A stretch of DNA of 64,000 nucleotides from Membranipora membranacea (Eukaryota; Bryozoa; Gymnolaemata; Cheilostomatida; Membraniporidae): assembly GCA_914767715.1 (NCBI GenBank), contig OU612071.1, positions 22,875,681 through 22,939,680 of the forward strand, given 5' to 3'. The first letter of the stretch is position 1; each line of letters starts with the position of its first letter. The translations under genes were made by a program, and so were the position numbers. The notes beneath the pieces are model-generated. The model made no database searches. It worked only from the letters and a program-made list of their open reading frames with translations, and was not told where the DNA came from. Shown piece by piece: positions 48,501 through 60,100 of the stretch.

Positions 48501-51385
48501 CAATGAGCAGCCTGTTGGAGTTTGGTTTGCTAGATTTGCTAGACTTCAAAAATAATTAACGATGATGGTAGGGCACACAGAAATTGTTTGAGTGAAAGGA
48601 TTGTAAATCATATGTACACAAAGAAATAAAGTCACACTGTCTCGTGAAGCAACACGGCCAAAGTAGGCTTAAGGCTTCTCCTAGCTAACGCTTTAACTTA
48701 ACATTTTCGCTTATTTCCTTTCAATGCTCTTGCTCTCACATTGTAATTCATTGCCCGTGCCAATATCTAAAGTAAAATTCCAGTTCAGGTGAGCTTCAGT
48801 AGTGGTAAAATGATAGGGTTCACTCTGAGGGCAGACTGATGGTTATTGAGTTTCTGATATACCAGTAGGACGCTTCAGAATTTCATCGTACCTATTCGCA
48901 TATGTTAACTATCTTACCAACCACATGGATATAATATGAATTGAAGTCTTCGAGCACCTTACTGTCAAAATGAATTGTTGCTAATAATATGATCATCAAT
49001 CATCAGCTCAAGGTCTATTAAATATTCATCTGGATTTACAAGTGAAAAAGGGTTGTCACAAAGTCTCCATGCTACAACCAAAATTCTTTTGGTTAATCGG
49101 CCGTGAGAGCACCAATTAAATAACGTGAAAAAAGTGGGAGATCTAAATTACAGAAATTTCTGAAACTTGGCTATACCATTGAGCTAAGCAAAGAAAATAA
49201 TCCCACCAAAAAAAATCAATTATTTTACATGAATGGTTTAGAGGGCCCCCCAAAGAAATGTGACAGATACGGGGACAAAATTTATAGCAAGTTTGACCCC
49301 TTAAAAAATTTCACCTTGGGTGAAATAACAAAACATAACTAAGTGTATTAACTCTGTCACATGCTGGACCTTAAGTCCGTATCTTTGCCTGCAAGGCTAA
49401 TATCAACCAAGAAAGTGTCATACAGCCGACAAACCTAACAAAATAAAAAGTGTTAATTCACCTATTGAAAAATAGCTGCTTCCAATGATACCTCTCTATT
49501 GCTGCACCTTTCAGATCTCAGTTTAACCATATCAATCTGGTTTCGGTGTCAATTTGCAGTTTGCCCTCCGTTTCGGCCGCATAATTTAGTAAGAACATGG
49601 TTATAGTGGTGACTTGGTATGATGCTGTTTATACGTGAGGTGTTTCAACTGAAATGGAATAACATGACCCTTCCATTCGTCATTGATGGTGTCAAAGATC
49701 CCGACAAAGTCCCCATTTCTTTTATCTCACAGAGCATTGGACATCACATCACACAGTCTGGCGAGTTGTTCCATTGTTTGATGTTTTGTCCTCCTCTCCT
49801 TAGCAATGATGTCATAACGGGATGCAGAGAATCTGTCACTGTGTATCGCTAGGCATTTGCATAACTGAAGTAACAGCAGTTACACATGTACGTAAAGTTA
49901 TGTCTTCATTTTTCACTTTTGAGGACGTAACGCAACATATTCTGTTATCTAGTTTGTATGAGGTATATGGTTTTTGAATTCATCCAAGGGCATAGTTTAG
50001 GGGTAGGCAACGAGACTGGTAGTTCTGTCTTGGACCTGTTTTGCTGTCCTTAAAAACTTAGCTATTATTATCGATGCTTACAGGGACAATTTAGTAGGTC
50101 TGTATAGTCCATGCAAATACCGCAGACTAAACTTTATCCAAACACTTTGCTACTGATTTGTTGTCCTGCAGTGATAATAACAAGGCTAATGTTGTTTACA
50201 TAATGCTTGGCAACAAGATGTGATACTGGCCAATCAAATGGTCCTTGGGTTTTCTCCCCTTGTAAGATCTGATGCAGACGACAATGCAGACGACCAAGCT
50301 CACTAGTTTGGACTGGTACCAATTTGCAGAGGGTAAGTGAAATTTAAGTAGTGCATAAACTTTGTTCTTTTGAGGAATTTCTGGGCATATAACACTTATA
50401 ATATGCTAAACTTTCAAGTATCCCAACTCTGAATTATACACCTAGTCATTTGGAAGCTAATTCACAAGGATGGATTGGAATTCTGCGTAATAGTATCCCG
50501 CCACGTTGTAATATCACTCGATATAGCTGAAAGTTAGATGTCATTGAAGTGACTAACAGTTCATGTAGATGATACATCTCCCGATGGGCCAGTCACTTAT
50601 ACCGAATAAATTTAACTATTTAAAAATCATGATAGGTCGCTAGTCTATGACCACCCAAGTTGTAAGAACCGTAACTGCTTATATTTGGCAGTTTGATTCA
50701 TCTGAATGCATGTCTTCATATTGGCAACTCTTGCTTAAACTTAAGCGGTTATGTATTCTCATGGATTACATTAGATGTGAAGCGAGCATGCACTGGACCA
50801 CCCAAGTTGATACGGCGAAAAACAGAGAAAAGAGCTATTTTTGTGCTAAAAGACACAAATCATTTGTTTTTAGTAGACTCCTCTCTGCACCCACAATATC
50901 AACTTGCTCTCAACTCACGACAACATATTTAGTTATAATATACGTTTCATTCAGAAAATTTATTTCACTTAATTGTTAATAATAAGAATGGTAATAGTAG
51001 AAATCAATCCAAGCATAGAAAGATGATCATTACAATCTCCATTTGAGAATAAGATACAATCCCATATGAATAATAGTAGATGATATCAGGAACAAAGCGT
51101 GTAACTTTGGTTTGATAGCGGGTGATAGATAAAAAGCGGCTTTCCTTGTAAGAGTCATAGTTGTCACTTCATGCTCATTGAGATGATAACTTCAAATTAC
51201 CACATGTCCTACAAGGAATTTCATTACCCACCAACTTTTCTTGTGTAATTACAAGACACTACTAAATTTGCACAGCAGATAGCAGGCTTATCATTAAATT
51301 ATATTCCATATTGTTTCTTATGCCTAAGATAACCATTTCTGCGTCATCTTGTAGATTTTATCCAGTAGGGCCTAACCGTTGCAAG
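45546..51385. other. Long AT-rich intergenic stretch, no gene supported
   Basis: It contains a CA-rich microsatellite (about 45698-45728) and scattered frames of 60-110 codons (for example 46681-46959 minus, 49619-49852 plus, 50647-50979 plus). None has a recognisable domain, repeat partner or splice context. Nothing else was seen in these 5.8 kb. Confidence 0.45.
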
Positions 51386-54300
51386 TACTACTACTACTAC
51401 TAGAGGGACCTTGACCTTAATGGCGGCTAGCCAGTTTTAAATCCAGCTGAAAATTTTAAAGAGGTTTTAGCATAATTTTAACCCGAAATTCAAGTGTTTT
51501 AGAGGAACAGCTTTTATAAAACATTCCCTAAGTCTCCCTGAACCCCATCCCTCGTCATTCTACGCTTCTACTGTCTGACACTGAGAGATATTCTTCATTG
51601 TTCAGCAGCTGCTGAATCCAAGATGGCCACCATTCAGCCTGATCCTGTTTTAACATCATCATAAATAACAGAACTCAGCTCATCTGTTTACTTGTGTGGC
51701 ACATGTAAGCACCCATTTGGAGACTGGGGTGAACCTGGTGTACTATGTGAGATATGTGACGTTTGGTACCACCTATACTGTCAAAGAATTCCATCTCATG
51801 AATATTCAAAACTAGGTCACGACAGTGTTAACTGGATCTGCTCACATTGCAACACCAGCCACTATTCAACAACATCCCCAGACTTACTTCAAGTAGATAA
51901 TCAATCTCAATGTAACCATGACTCGTGTGTAGAAGATAAATCATACCACACCTCAACCGAAACTATTGACTCTCTGGACTCTGCCAGTAAGCCAGTACAC
52001 ACATCCTCCCCAACCAGACCTAGGCTACCGCCCGCACGGGGACGGCCACTGCGCTTCATTAATATCAACTGCCAATCACTAGTAAGGAAAAAAGGGGCTT
52101 GGCAAAATCTCATCTCATCCACTAAGCCAGATGTCATTATTGCGACTGAGACTTGGCTGGATCCAAGCATTGGCGATGCTGAACTGGAATCTGAGTCCTA
52201 TACCATTTATAGAAAAGACCGCGCAACATGCGGCGGTGGTGTTCTGATTGCTGTGAACAACTCCATCATAAGCACAGACGCTACGATCACCACCTCAGCT
52301 GAAATAACATGGGTGAAAATAAACTGCAAAACCCATCGCGACATTTACATCGCTGCATGTTACCGTCCCCAAGTATCTGACACCAACTTCAATACCCAAC
52401 TACAGTCATCACTCAACCATATACTAGGGAAGAAGAGACCTAGCTCTGTAATTGTGGCCGGGGATTTTAACTACCCTGGTTGGGACTGGTCAAGTAACAG
52501 TCTTAAAACAGGAGCCCAACATAGAGCTCTTCACTATGAGTTTGCTGACATCCTGGACGATTTTGGGCTCACCCAGATTGTCACTGAGCCGACCCGTCTC
52601 CATAACACTCTAGACCTCGTCTGCACAAACATTCCAGATCAAATAAACAGAGTCAAAGTCATCCCTGGCATAAGTGACCATGCAGCTGTGTTCTTTGAGA
52701 TCAATGTCACTGCTATTAACAGAACACAAAAACTCAGAAAAATATGGTTGTACAGACACGCTGATTGGCAGGGTATGACAAAATACCTCGCACCCCGCCT
52801 CACCAGCATAGATCAGCAATACCACACAAGTCCTGACGAACTATGGACTGATATCAAAACACTAATCCTGGAGGCTATGGAGATCTATATCCCTCGGCGG
52901 AAACCCAAGCGTAAGGATTCCTGTCCCTGGATAACAAAAGACCTCCATAAGCTGATAAAGATCAGGAATAGACTTTACAAGCGTGTCAAGAAAAGAGGTT
53001 GCCCTCGTCTGGAGGCAAGGTATCTTTTATATTGTGCCTTAGTAAAGAAGCAACTGAGGACAGAACATGCCGACTATGTGCACCGCTTGTTTACCGAAGA
53101 AGATAAATCCCAACGAAACATCTCAAAACGCTTCTGGACCTATATCAAACACAGACGCTCATCTGCTGTCTCTAATATAGGCCCTCTGAAGAAAGGAAGT
53201 GCTCTGACTACCACTGCTAAGGAGAAGGCCAACCTGCTGAATCAGCAATTCATGTCAGTCTTCTCCAAGCCAACGCCAAGAATAGACTACCTGACATTGA
53301 CCCTTAAATCAGTCATGCCCAACATCTCCATATCCACTAACGGCGTCCACAAGCAACTTAGAACTCTAAACCCATACAAGGCCACGGGCCCAGACGGCAT
53401 TAGTCCCAGGGTGCTCCGAGAGCTGGATGACGTACTTACCGCACCACTATCGAGTCTTTTCCAACTCTCACTCGACAAAGGGTCTGTTCCACTGGACTGG
53501 AAGAAGGCCATAATATCGCCAATCTTCAAGAAAGGGGACAAGTGCTTACCATCCAACTACAGGCCTGTTAGTCTTACCTGTGTAGTCAGCAAAGTTCTAG
53601 AGCATATTGTCACCAGTCAACTAACATCTTATGCTGAGTCACAGGGACTGCTCTTCAAGAACCAGCACGGCTTTCGGGAAGACCACGGTTGCGAACGCCA
53701 ACTCATTGAACTAGCCAATGATATCGCCAAAAACCTTGACAAAGGGATCGAGACAGATGCTTGTGTGTTGGACTTCTCAAAAGCCTTTGACAAAGTTAAC
53801 CACAGCAAACTATTACTGAAGTTAGCAACGTACGGAGTGTCCTTTCAAGTGTTATCATGGATTGATGACTTCCTTATGAACAGGACCCAGAAGGTTGTAG
53901 TTGAAGGAGAAGAGTCAGACGTCTCCCCTGTCACCTCAGGAGTTCCTCAGGGTTCAGTGATCGGCCCAACTCTTTTCTTGTACTACATCAATGATATGCC
54001 CGACAACATCAAGTCAACAGTACGATTGTTTGCTGACGACACAATTGTATACTCTGATGCAATCAACCACCAAACACTCCAAGATGATTTGAGCAGGCTT
54101 GAGCAGTGGGAGAATCAGTGGGACATGGAGTTTCATCCCTCGAAATGTGAGCATATTTGTTTCACAAGGAAGAAACGCCCATCAGAGAACTCCTAAAAAC
54201 TCCACAACATCGAGATCCCCCGCACCAACTGCACCAAATACCTTGGTGTGTATGTTGACTCAAAACTAACCTGGCACGAACACATAGCCAAAATCACTAG

Positions 54301-54959
54301 TAAGGCAAATGCCACCCTAGCCTTCATACGACGTAATGTCCTCACAACATCAGAAGACATTCGCTCCACCGCCTACAAACAGCTAGTGAGACCAGTACTC
54401 GAGTATGCTTCCTGCGCTTGGGACACTCTTACCCAGACTGTAGAGACCAAACTCCAAGCAGTTCAGCGTCGCGCAGCCCGGTTTATCTGTGGCATCCGGC
54501 GCAGCGACAGGAAAACCAGCACCACAGGTCTTCTCTCAAAGCTTGACCTTCAACCACTGGATGACCGCCGTAAGTGTAGGCGACTGCAGGTCTTTCGCAC
54601 CTACCACTTTAATGCTCCTCACATCATCAATGAACATGTGTCTAGATCAACACACCACTCCAGCAGACGCCATGCACAGCAGTATTTCATTCCATCTACC
54701 AACACTCTGCACTATCGCCGGTTCTTTTTTGTTAGAACTGCCAAAGACTGGAACTGTCTACTGCCTGGTTGCCCACTGTTAACAGCCCCTGCCCCGAACC
54801 CCGGTTAGATGTAAAGCTGTTCCTTATTGGTTTACCGGTAAATGACCTGGAAACGTAAAACGATTCATCAGTTTTTAACGTTCCTGAAGTCACGACGCTG
54901 AAGTCGGCGCTAGGAGCTAAGAATCATCAGGTGAGACATCAGGTGAGACATACTACTAC
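51386..54959 (+). mobile_element. Near full-length non-LTR retrotransposon (Jockey/CR1-like group)
   Basis: The element comprises about 220 bases of 5' UTR, a single long ORF and a short 3' UTR ending in two copies of an ATCAGGTGAGAC-type unit. It is bounded by (TAC)5 at 51386-51400 and (TAC)3 at 54951-54959. The TAC runs could be the target duplication, a microsatellite target, or a 3' tail. It lies directly upstream of the 280-bp repeats and the PHD/P-type genes in the same orientation. Confidence 0.75.
51623..54808 (+). pseudogene. LINE polyprotein: PHD finger, AP endonuclease, reverse transcriptase; two nonsense codons
   Basis: From the ATG at 51623 one frame of 1,062 codons runs to the TAG at 54806-54808. 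It is interrupted only by TAA at 51662-51664 (codon 14) and TAA at 54194-54196. Domains by residue: a PHD finger at about 25-76 (CGTCKHPFGDWGEPGVLCEI start, WYHLYC, WICSHC). Next is an APE-type endonuclease at about 144-360 with NINCQSL, the ATETWLD acidic site, AGDFNYPGWDW and a SDH motif. Then comes reverse transcriptase with YKATGPDGIS, SNYRPVSL, GVPQGSVIGP and the catalytic LFADD at about 802-806. Last is a C-terminal region with KYLGVYVD and a WNCLLP-like end. The enzyme nicks target DNA and primes reverse transcription there. PHD fingers are known in CR1-like LINEs. Both lesions are single codons, so inactivation is recent or the stops are assembly errors. The clade cannot be fixed by eye. 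Confidence 0.88.
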
Positions 54960-54966
54960 ATCTCTC

Positions 54967-55607
54967 ACATCTCTGTTATTTGTTGTAAGTATCTGTACCA
55001 CCTTAACTTTCACTCACTCATCATAATTGGCTCACCTGCAAGAAATAAATTGTTTCATAGTTATCATCACTATTTCTTGTAATATAGCCTGGGCTTATAT
55101 CAAATCGAGACTTGATTAACTAATTTGAAGCTATATGACATTCAGAGAATTGTAATGAACTCACTGTCTGACTCTTTTATTCTGTGTTACAGATTTTGTA
55201 CCGTTGCCTGTTGCCGTATCCTGTTACTGACGCCGTTCTCTTTCGCACATCTCTGTTATTTGTTGTAAGTATCTGTACAACCTTAACTTTCACTCACTCA
55301 TCATAATTGGCTCACCTGCAAGAAATAAATTGTTTCATAGTTATCGTCACTATTTCTTGTAATATAGCCTGAGCTTATATCAAATCGAGACTTGATTAAC
55401 TAATTTGAAGCTATATGACATTCAGAGAATTGTAATGAACTCACTGTCTGACTCTTTTATTCTGTGTTACAGATTTTGTACCGTTGCCTGTTGCCGTATC
55501 CTGTTACTGACGCCGTTCTCTTTCGCACATCTCTGTTATTTGTTGTAAGTATCTGTACAACCTTAACTTTCACTCACTCATTATAATTGGCTCACCTGCA
55601 AGAAATA
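54967..55607 (+). repeat. 280-bp tandem repeat resembling a duplicated exon-intron module
   Basis: Two full 280-bp copies (54967-55246 and 55247-55526) and a partial third (to about 55607) are nearly identical. Each unit contains an acceptor-like TTTTATTCTGTGTTACAG, then 72 bases, then TTTGTTGTAAGTATC with a consensus GTAAGT donor. The 72-base exon-like pieces (55193-55264 and 55473-55544) are multiples of three and open in two frames. The module sits upstream of the 55,962 ORF, whose own leader begins after TTATTTGCAG at 55914. The repeats may therefore be alternative or repeated 5' exons of that gene. Confidence 0.75.
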
Positions 55608-55961
55608 TATAGTTAAAAGTAGTAATCCCTATAATCATAATTTCTGCCTTTCTTAGGAGTTACCCTCTCTAAAATTATTATGTTCAAAGAGCGGTCAACT
55701 CCCAAACAAGAAAATACACCGCTCTGTTATACCAGGGAGTTTGGGACCCAACTCCCTGGTTATACCAGCTGCGCACTCCTGTAAAACGCTCACTGCATAA
55801 TTATCTCTGCTCTCATCAAATACAATAGAAATATTTTCTACAGGGACAGTGAGCAAATGACCATATTTTTATGAAATACTTCATAGTATCTTATTCATTA
55901 TTTGCAGACAACAGAAACAACAGAAAATCAGAAAATCAGAAATCTCTCAAGGTGAATAGAC
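55608..55961 (+). promoter_or_regulatory. Putative intron and 5' leader of the downstream ORF
   Basis: AT-rich sequence ending in an acceptor-like TTCATTATTTGCAG (ending 55914), then a 47-base A-rich leader to the ATG at 55962. No promoter element could be identified. Confidence 0.3.
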
Positions 55962-56885
55962 ATGTTGGAGTTCAACATTACCTTCCTAAACGAGTTCATC
56001 GCAAAAAACAACCTTGTTACCACCTCAGATCATGATGTTGTTCAATTATACAACAAAATTATCCAAAAGATCCGAACACTTGAGTGTAAACAGAATGATA
56101 AGACACTCAGTAAGGTTATGTGGTTTTTGCGGGAACCAGATATGGAAATATATACCTTCTTCACTAAATGCATTTCACTTACACATAACAATCAAAACAA
56201 TAATGACCACTCTTCATATACCTTCTTACCAAATCTGCGTGCTGCATTCTCTAGCCTCGTCCTTGCTCTAATTCATCCTGCTCTATCAAAAGCTCAAACA
56301 AATCAACCTTCTTCATCAGAGACGAAACATCTATTTACACCCGTCGCATTTGAAGATCTACCCTCTGACCAAGCTGATAGATTGTCTTGGATCAGTGGCT
56401 GGGTTCTTATGCGATGCCGACAAAACAAAAAATCTCTCATTCCATCGGTTGAATGCCTTGGTAAAGACCAACAGGATGCCAATGGTAAGTTCTCTGTTCT
56501 CTCACATGCACCTTACCTCAAATTCTTCTACAAGCTCTCAAATTTTATCTTTGAAAAATTGAATATGGAAAATTGTAAACAACTAACCTCTCAACTCGCA
56601 AACCACATTATCACCGATATCAAGTCTCACCATCCCCTTCATGTTCATTTCAAAGAGCTCTTCCCACCTCATTTCACCAGTCAAACCATCACCCTTCTGT
56701 TGCAGGAAATGTCGCAGCTGACTATGAAGTCAGCTGTCAATCAATTCCTCAACGACAACTCACTGAAACCAAAAAAACAAAGCTTTGCCTTACGCGTCAC
56801 CCTCTCTGTTGAATCACAATCATCTCCTTCCACATCTGCATCCACCATGCCTGCTCATCATCATCTAAACGGAAATCATCTATAG
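55962..56885 (+). CDS. Hypothetical protein, 307 aa, possibly transposon-encoded
   Basis: The frame is intact from the ATG at 55962 to TAG. The protein is soluble-looking, largely helical by composition, with no signal peptide or membrane segment. Its C-terminus is Ser/Thr-rich (SVESQSSPSTSASTMPA) and His-rich. Around residues 130-150 it has AFEDLPSDQADRLSWISGWV. Later come SHAPYLKFFYKLSNFIFEKL and a region ending VNQFLND. This order loosely recalls the C-terminal part of P-element-type transposases (an IAGY-like motif, then a helical tail), but the resemblance is weak and is inference only. A PHD finger is encoded in the overlapping -1 frame just downstream. The gene lies between the LINE and the P-type transposase gene, all in the same direction. 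Confidence 0.6.
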   Translation: MLEFNITFLNEFIAKNNLVTTSDHDVVQLYNKIIQKIRTLECKQNDKTLSKVMWFLREPDMEIYTFFTKCISLTHNNQNNNDHSSYTFLPNLRAAFSSLVLALIHPALSKAQTNQPSSSETKHLFTPVAFEDLPSDQADRLSWISGWVLMRCRQNKKSLIPSVECLGKDQQDANGKFSVLSHAPYLKFFYKLSNFIFEKLNMENCKQLTSQLANHIITDIKSHHPLHVHFKELFPPHFTSQTITLLLQEMSQLTMKSAVNQFLNDNSLKPKKQSFALRVTLSVESQSSPSTSASTMPAHHHLNGNHL

Positions 56886-57073
56886 TAAAAATATCAAAAT
56901 ATAAAAAGACAAAAAGATTTGACTGTACCAAAGGATGCAAAAGCAGTTGTAGCGATTGGGTGCAGTGTAGCAGGTGCGATGGGTGGTATCATTTAGTGTG
57001 TGTTGGTATGGTTGCTAGGGATGTGCCAGATGGGGACTGGTTTTGCAGCAAGTGCACAAATATAGAATTGTAA
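56813..57073 (+). CDS. PHD finger encoded in the -1 frame at the 3' end of the 307-aa ORF
   Basis: This frame is open from 56813 (after a TGA) to TAA at 57071-57073 and overlaps the 307-aa ORF by 73 bases. It lacks its own ATG before the domain. It reads a Ser/Lys-rich linker (SSSSKRKSSIVKISKYKKTK) and then a PHD-type Cys/His array. The array starts CTKGCKSSC, continues WVQCSRCDGWYHLVC and ends with a final DWFCSKC pair. PHD fingers bind histone H3 tails, often methylated Lys4. The most likely product is a C-terminal extension of the upstream ORF reached by a small intron, by frameshifting, or through a one-base assembly error. No classical slippery heptamer was seen in the overlap. Confidence 0.65.
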   Translation: MTIISFHICIHHACSSSSKRKSSIVKISKYKKTKRFDCTKGCKSSCSDWVQCSRCDGWYHLVCVGMVARDVPDGDWFCSKCTNIEL

Positions 57074-57138
57074 ATGATTGTTTTTTTTACTATTATATAA
57101 TAATTTGACTACATTTTTTTATGTTTTTAGAATAAAAC

Positions 57139-60100
57139 ATGGAAAACCATATATACCACCAGCCAATAATCATACTCTCTCGAAAACTGTCGATTACAAT
57201 AACACATGTAAAGTATGGAAGTCACACGGCAGTTGTGCGAAATGGTCTCCTAGAAGGACAAAAAACCATATCTCAGTGGTTTCACCTGCGCGTGAAACAA
57301 CTTCTGCCGGTCAAGGCTAGGAAAGCTGGTGAGCATTTAGAAAATCTGATATTCAAAACAATCATCAACATCAATTTGATATAATTATCTATTCTCAGTT
57401 CATTAAAGTCAATTTGGGCAAATCTTGGGCTAAGAAGTTGTCTTCTCTTATTGTTGAAATTTGGTGGCTCATTTGCAGTATAGAGTTATCACCCCATCTA
57501 TCTATCTGTGTAAAACATTTTAGTTTCAAGCATGTGGATAGACTGTTTCACAGAGTAAAGGGATTCAGAGAAAATTTTTTAACAATAGTCAAGGAAAGAG
57601 TTTTTTACTCCTTGGTCAAGGTACCTGCGAGCTTTGCATCAAGGGGAAAGTTATGGGAAGCTTGATGCCAAAAACTCCTTTCATCTATTTGTCAGAATTA
57701 TAGGGTTCTGGAGAATGAACTGAATTCAAAGTTCTTGATTACAGTAAAATATAGAATATGCAGGCTCTCCCGTAAAAAACTTCTCTTTGTACAGCCTTAC
57801 TCCACAATTAGACATGAAGTTTTATGCTTAAATTACACCTAACTATCCTAGCTAAATCGATACGGTGGGTATAGCTAGGAAGGCAGTATTGTGGCAGTTT
57901 TTACAATAGGATTAACTATTACAATCGTTGAATGATGCTGCCACAATGTACCCTTGGTCTGTGCAATCATTGAACCTTAAATTTATCCAAAAGGCCTCAT
58001 ATCAAATGTGTCTGCGGTCCATCGTCTACTGGGGTTTGGTTGGCACCCAGGTGTGCGCCGACCTGCCTGCAAACAGAGAGCAACCTGGCGCAGATATTGT
58101 GGCCTGGCCACTAAGGCAACGAATTTCGCCGCCTATGCTCCGGGATTTGGCTTGTGACAAGACATCTGATTTAAATCAACCTTCAATTTTAATCAGTCTT
58201 GAGACACAAAGTTTATCCTCAGGTTTTGATATTCTAATATTACATTGCCTTTAATTTGGAAAAGATAAACAAGGCACAACAGTAACAAATTCTTTCCCTG
58301 TAATGAAACACAGAGACTGCAATACACTGGTTGTTTACAAATAAGATTTTCTTGAGGGATTAGAAAATTTACTGTGAGAAAACAATGTCTGTAATTGCTC
58401 TAACTGATATCTTCATCCAGCAGAGGTCTCAATTGTACTTGGATCGTTTCAATGCACTGCGTGAAGAATTGCTTCCAATTTTGTTTGGAGGCCATCTCAG
58501 ATTTGTTGTTTATTGAGGCAGCCCACCTGTTTGGCTAACCGAATCCTCAAAAGTAACAACATTATAACTTGTTGCATTATAGATGCAGTCCCAGGGCACG
58601 ATTTTTAAACAAATGTACAAATTCAACCGTAACATGAATGCTGTCAATGGTTATTTCAGGACTGCAATTCCTTAATGGTGATAGATACACCAAGGTCGAA
58701 CATACAGAAACCAGCTCACTGAAAATGCAGCAGAATATTTCACATAGAATATCATGTGTGTTATTAAGGGTGAGCCCTCCAGACACACAGTTATCATAAT
58801 CCTATACGCATCCAGCATAGTTACATTAGCGTTTTTCAATAATAAAAATATTGGGATGACATTCGAGTAAAATTTAATATCAAACGGGTGTAGTTCGAAA
58901 ATGCTATCATTGAGCAGTATCCACTGAAAAAGCCAAATCCAAACCATGTTTCGAAATATTAATAATATTAATTATTTTGAGGTCTATAGTCATTCTGATA
59001 GAATTTGATGGGTGACTGATGGGTCACCACGATCTATACTGAAAACTTATATCAACCAACAGAAATATTCTTTTGTTTAAGTTCAGTATAGCATCTCCAT
59101 TGTCATTTGTAAATTGCTCCACTCCTTTGATAAAAGGCAATTAGAATTTGTTTGAAACTGTACACAATGGCATAGAAACTACAAATATATAGGCTCTTTG
59201 CACTGCCTTGCGCAACATTGCCACTGCACTGATGGATGAAATAAACACCGTAATGAAAAAGTAAATCGCAATTTTAAATATGTCAAAAAAATATTTCAAA
59301 CATGCCCTCAAAAGCTCATTTAGATAATGTAATGAACTGATGCTCCAAAAAAAACCAGATCTCTGTGAGTTACCATGTAGAAGTGTAGTTCTGCCCAAAC
59401 AGAAAAACACGAACTTGGAGATTTTTTGTCAGATTTGGATTTTTTTGAAGAAAGAGATAAATGAATAGTTAGCTGATTGACTAACGATCCAGGTGACCAA
59501 ATGTGGTTATTCTGAATTAAAAACTGTAGGAAGGAGATAGCTTTTGGAAAAGTAAGGAGGAGATAACTACAACTGAGCATTTTTGACTTTAAATAACTGA
59601 GTTGTATTGACATTAACAGTTGATTGTTGAAATTATTAATCTTGCGAAGAGAAACCAAACCACTGAATTGTAAATAATACTGCTAATTGAGGTATAAGAC
59701 AGCTGCAAATACATAATCAGTAATCACCAAAGCATAGATTTGATGCAAAATACAATCATGGCAAAAAATTTGCAAGACAAGCACAGTTTGCTAACTAGTG
59801 GTATTATCTTGTAGGTTACATTAGAAGAGGTCTCCTAAGAATAAATGGGCTGACATTAAAAGAAATAGAGGCAAGGAAAGAAAATAGAAAATGCAGGAAA
59901 ATCATATACCAAACATACCGCAACATTATCGACACCCAATTCCAAATAAAGATGGACACATCAATTCATCACAACCAGCTTCACATCGGATTTATGGAGA
60001 GAAGCCTGGAGGGAGAGGTGCGACTGCGGTCTGCAGGTTGCAGAGCTCCAGTAGGACCAAACTTACTCTGTAAACAATGTAAAACAATACTAACACTGAT

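Noticed and set aside
52610-52825. Antisense frames over the LINE (also 51907-52170 and 53287-53556)
   Set aside because: They are shadows of the strongly supported sense polyprotein.
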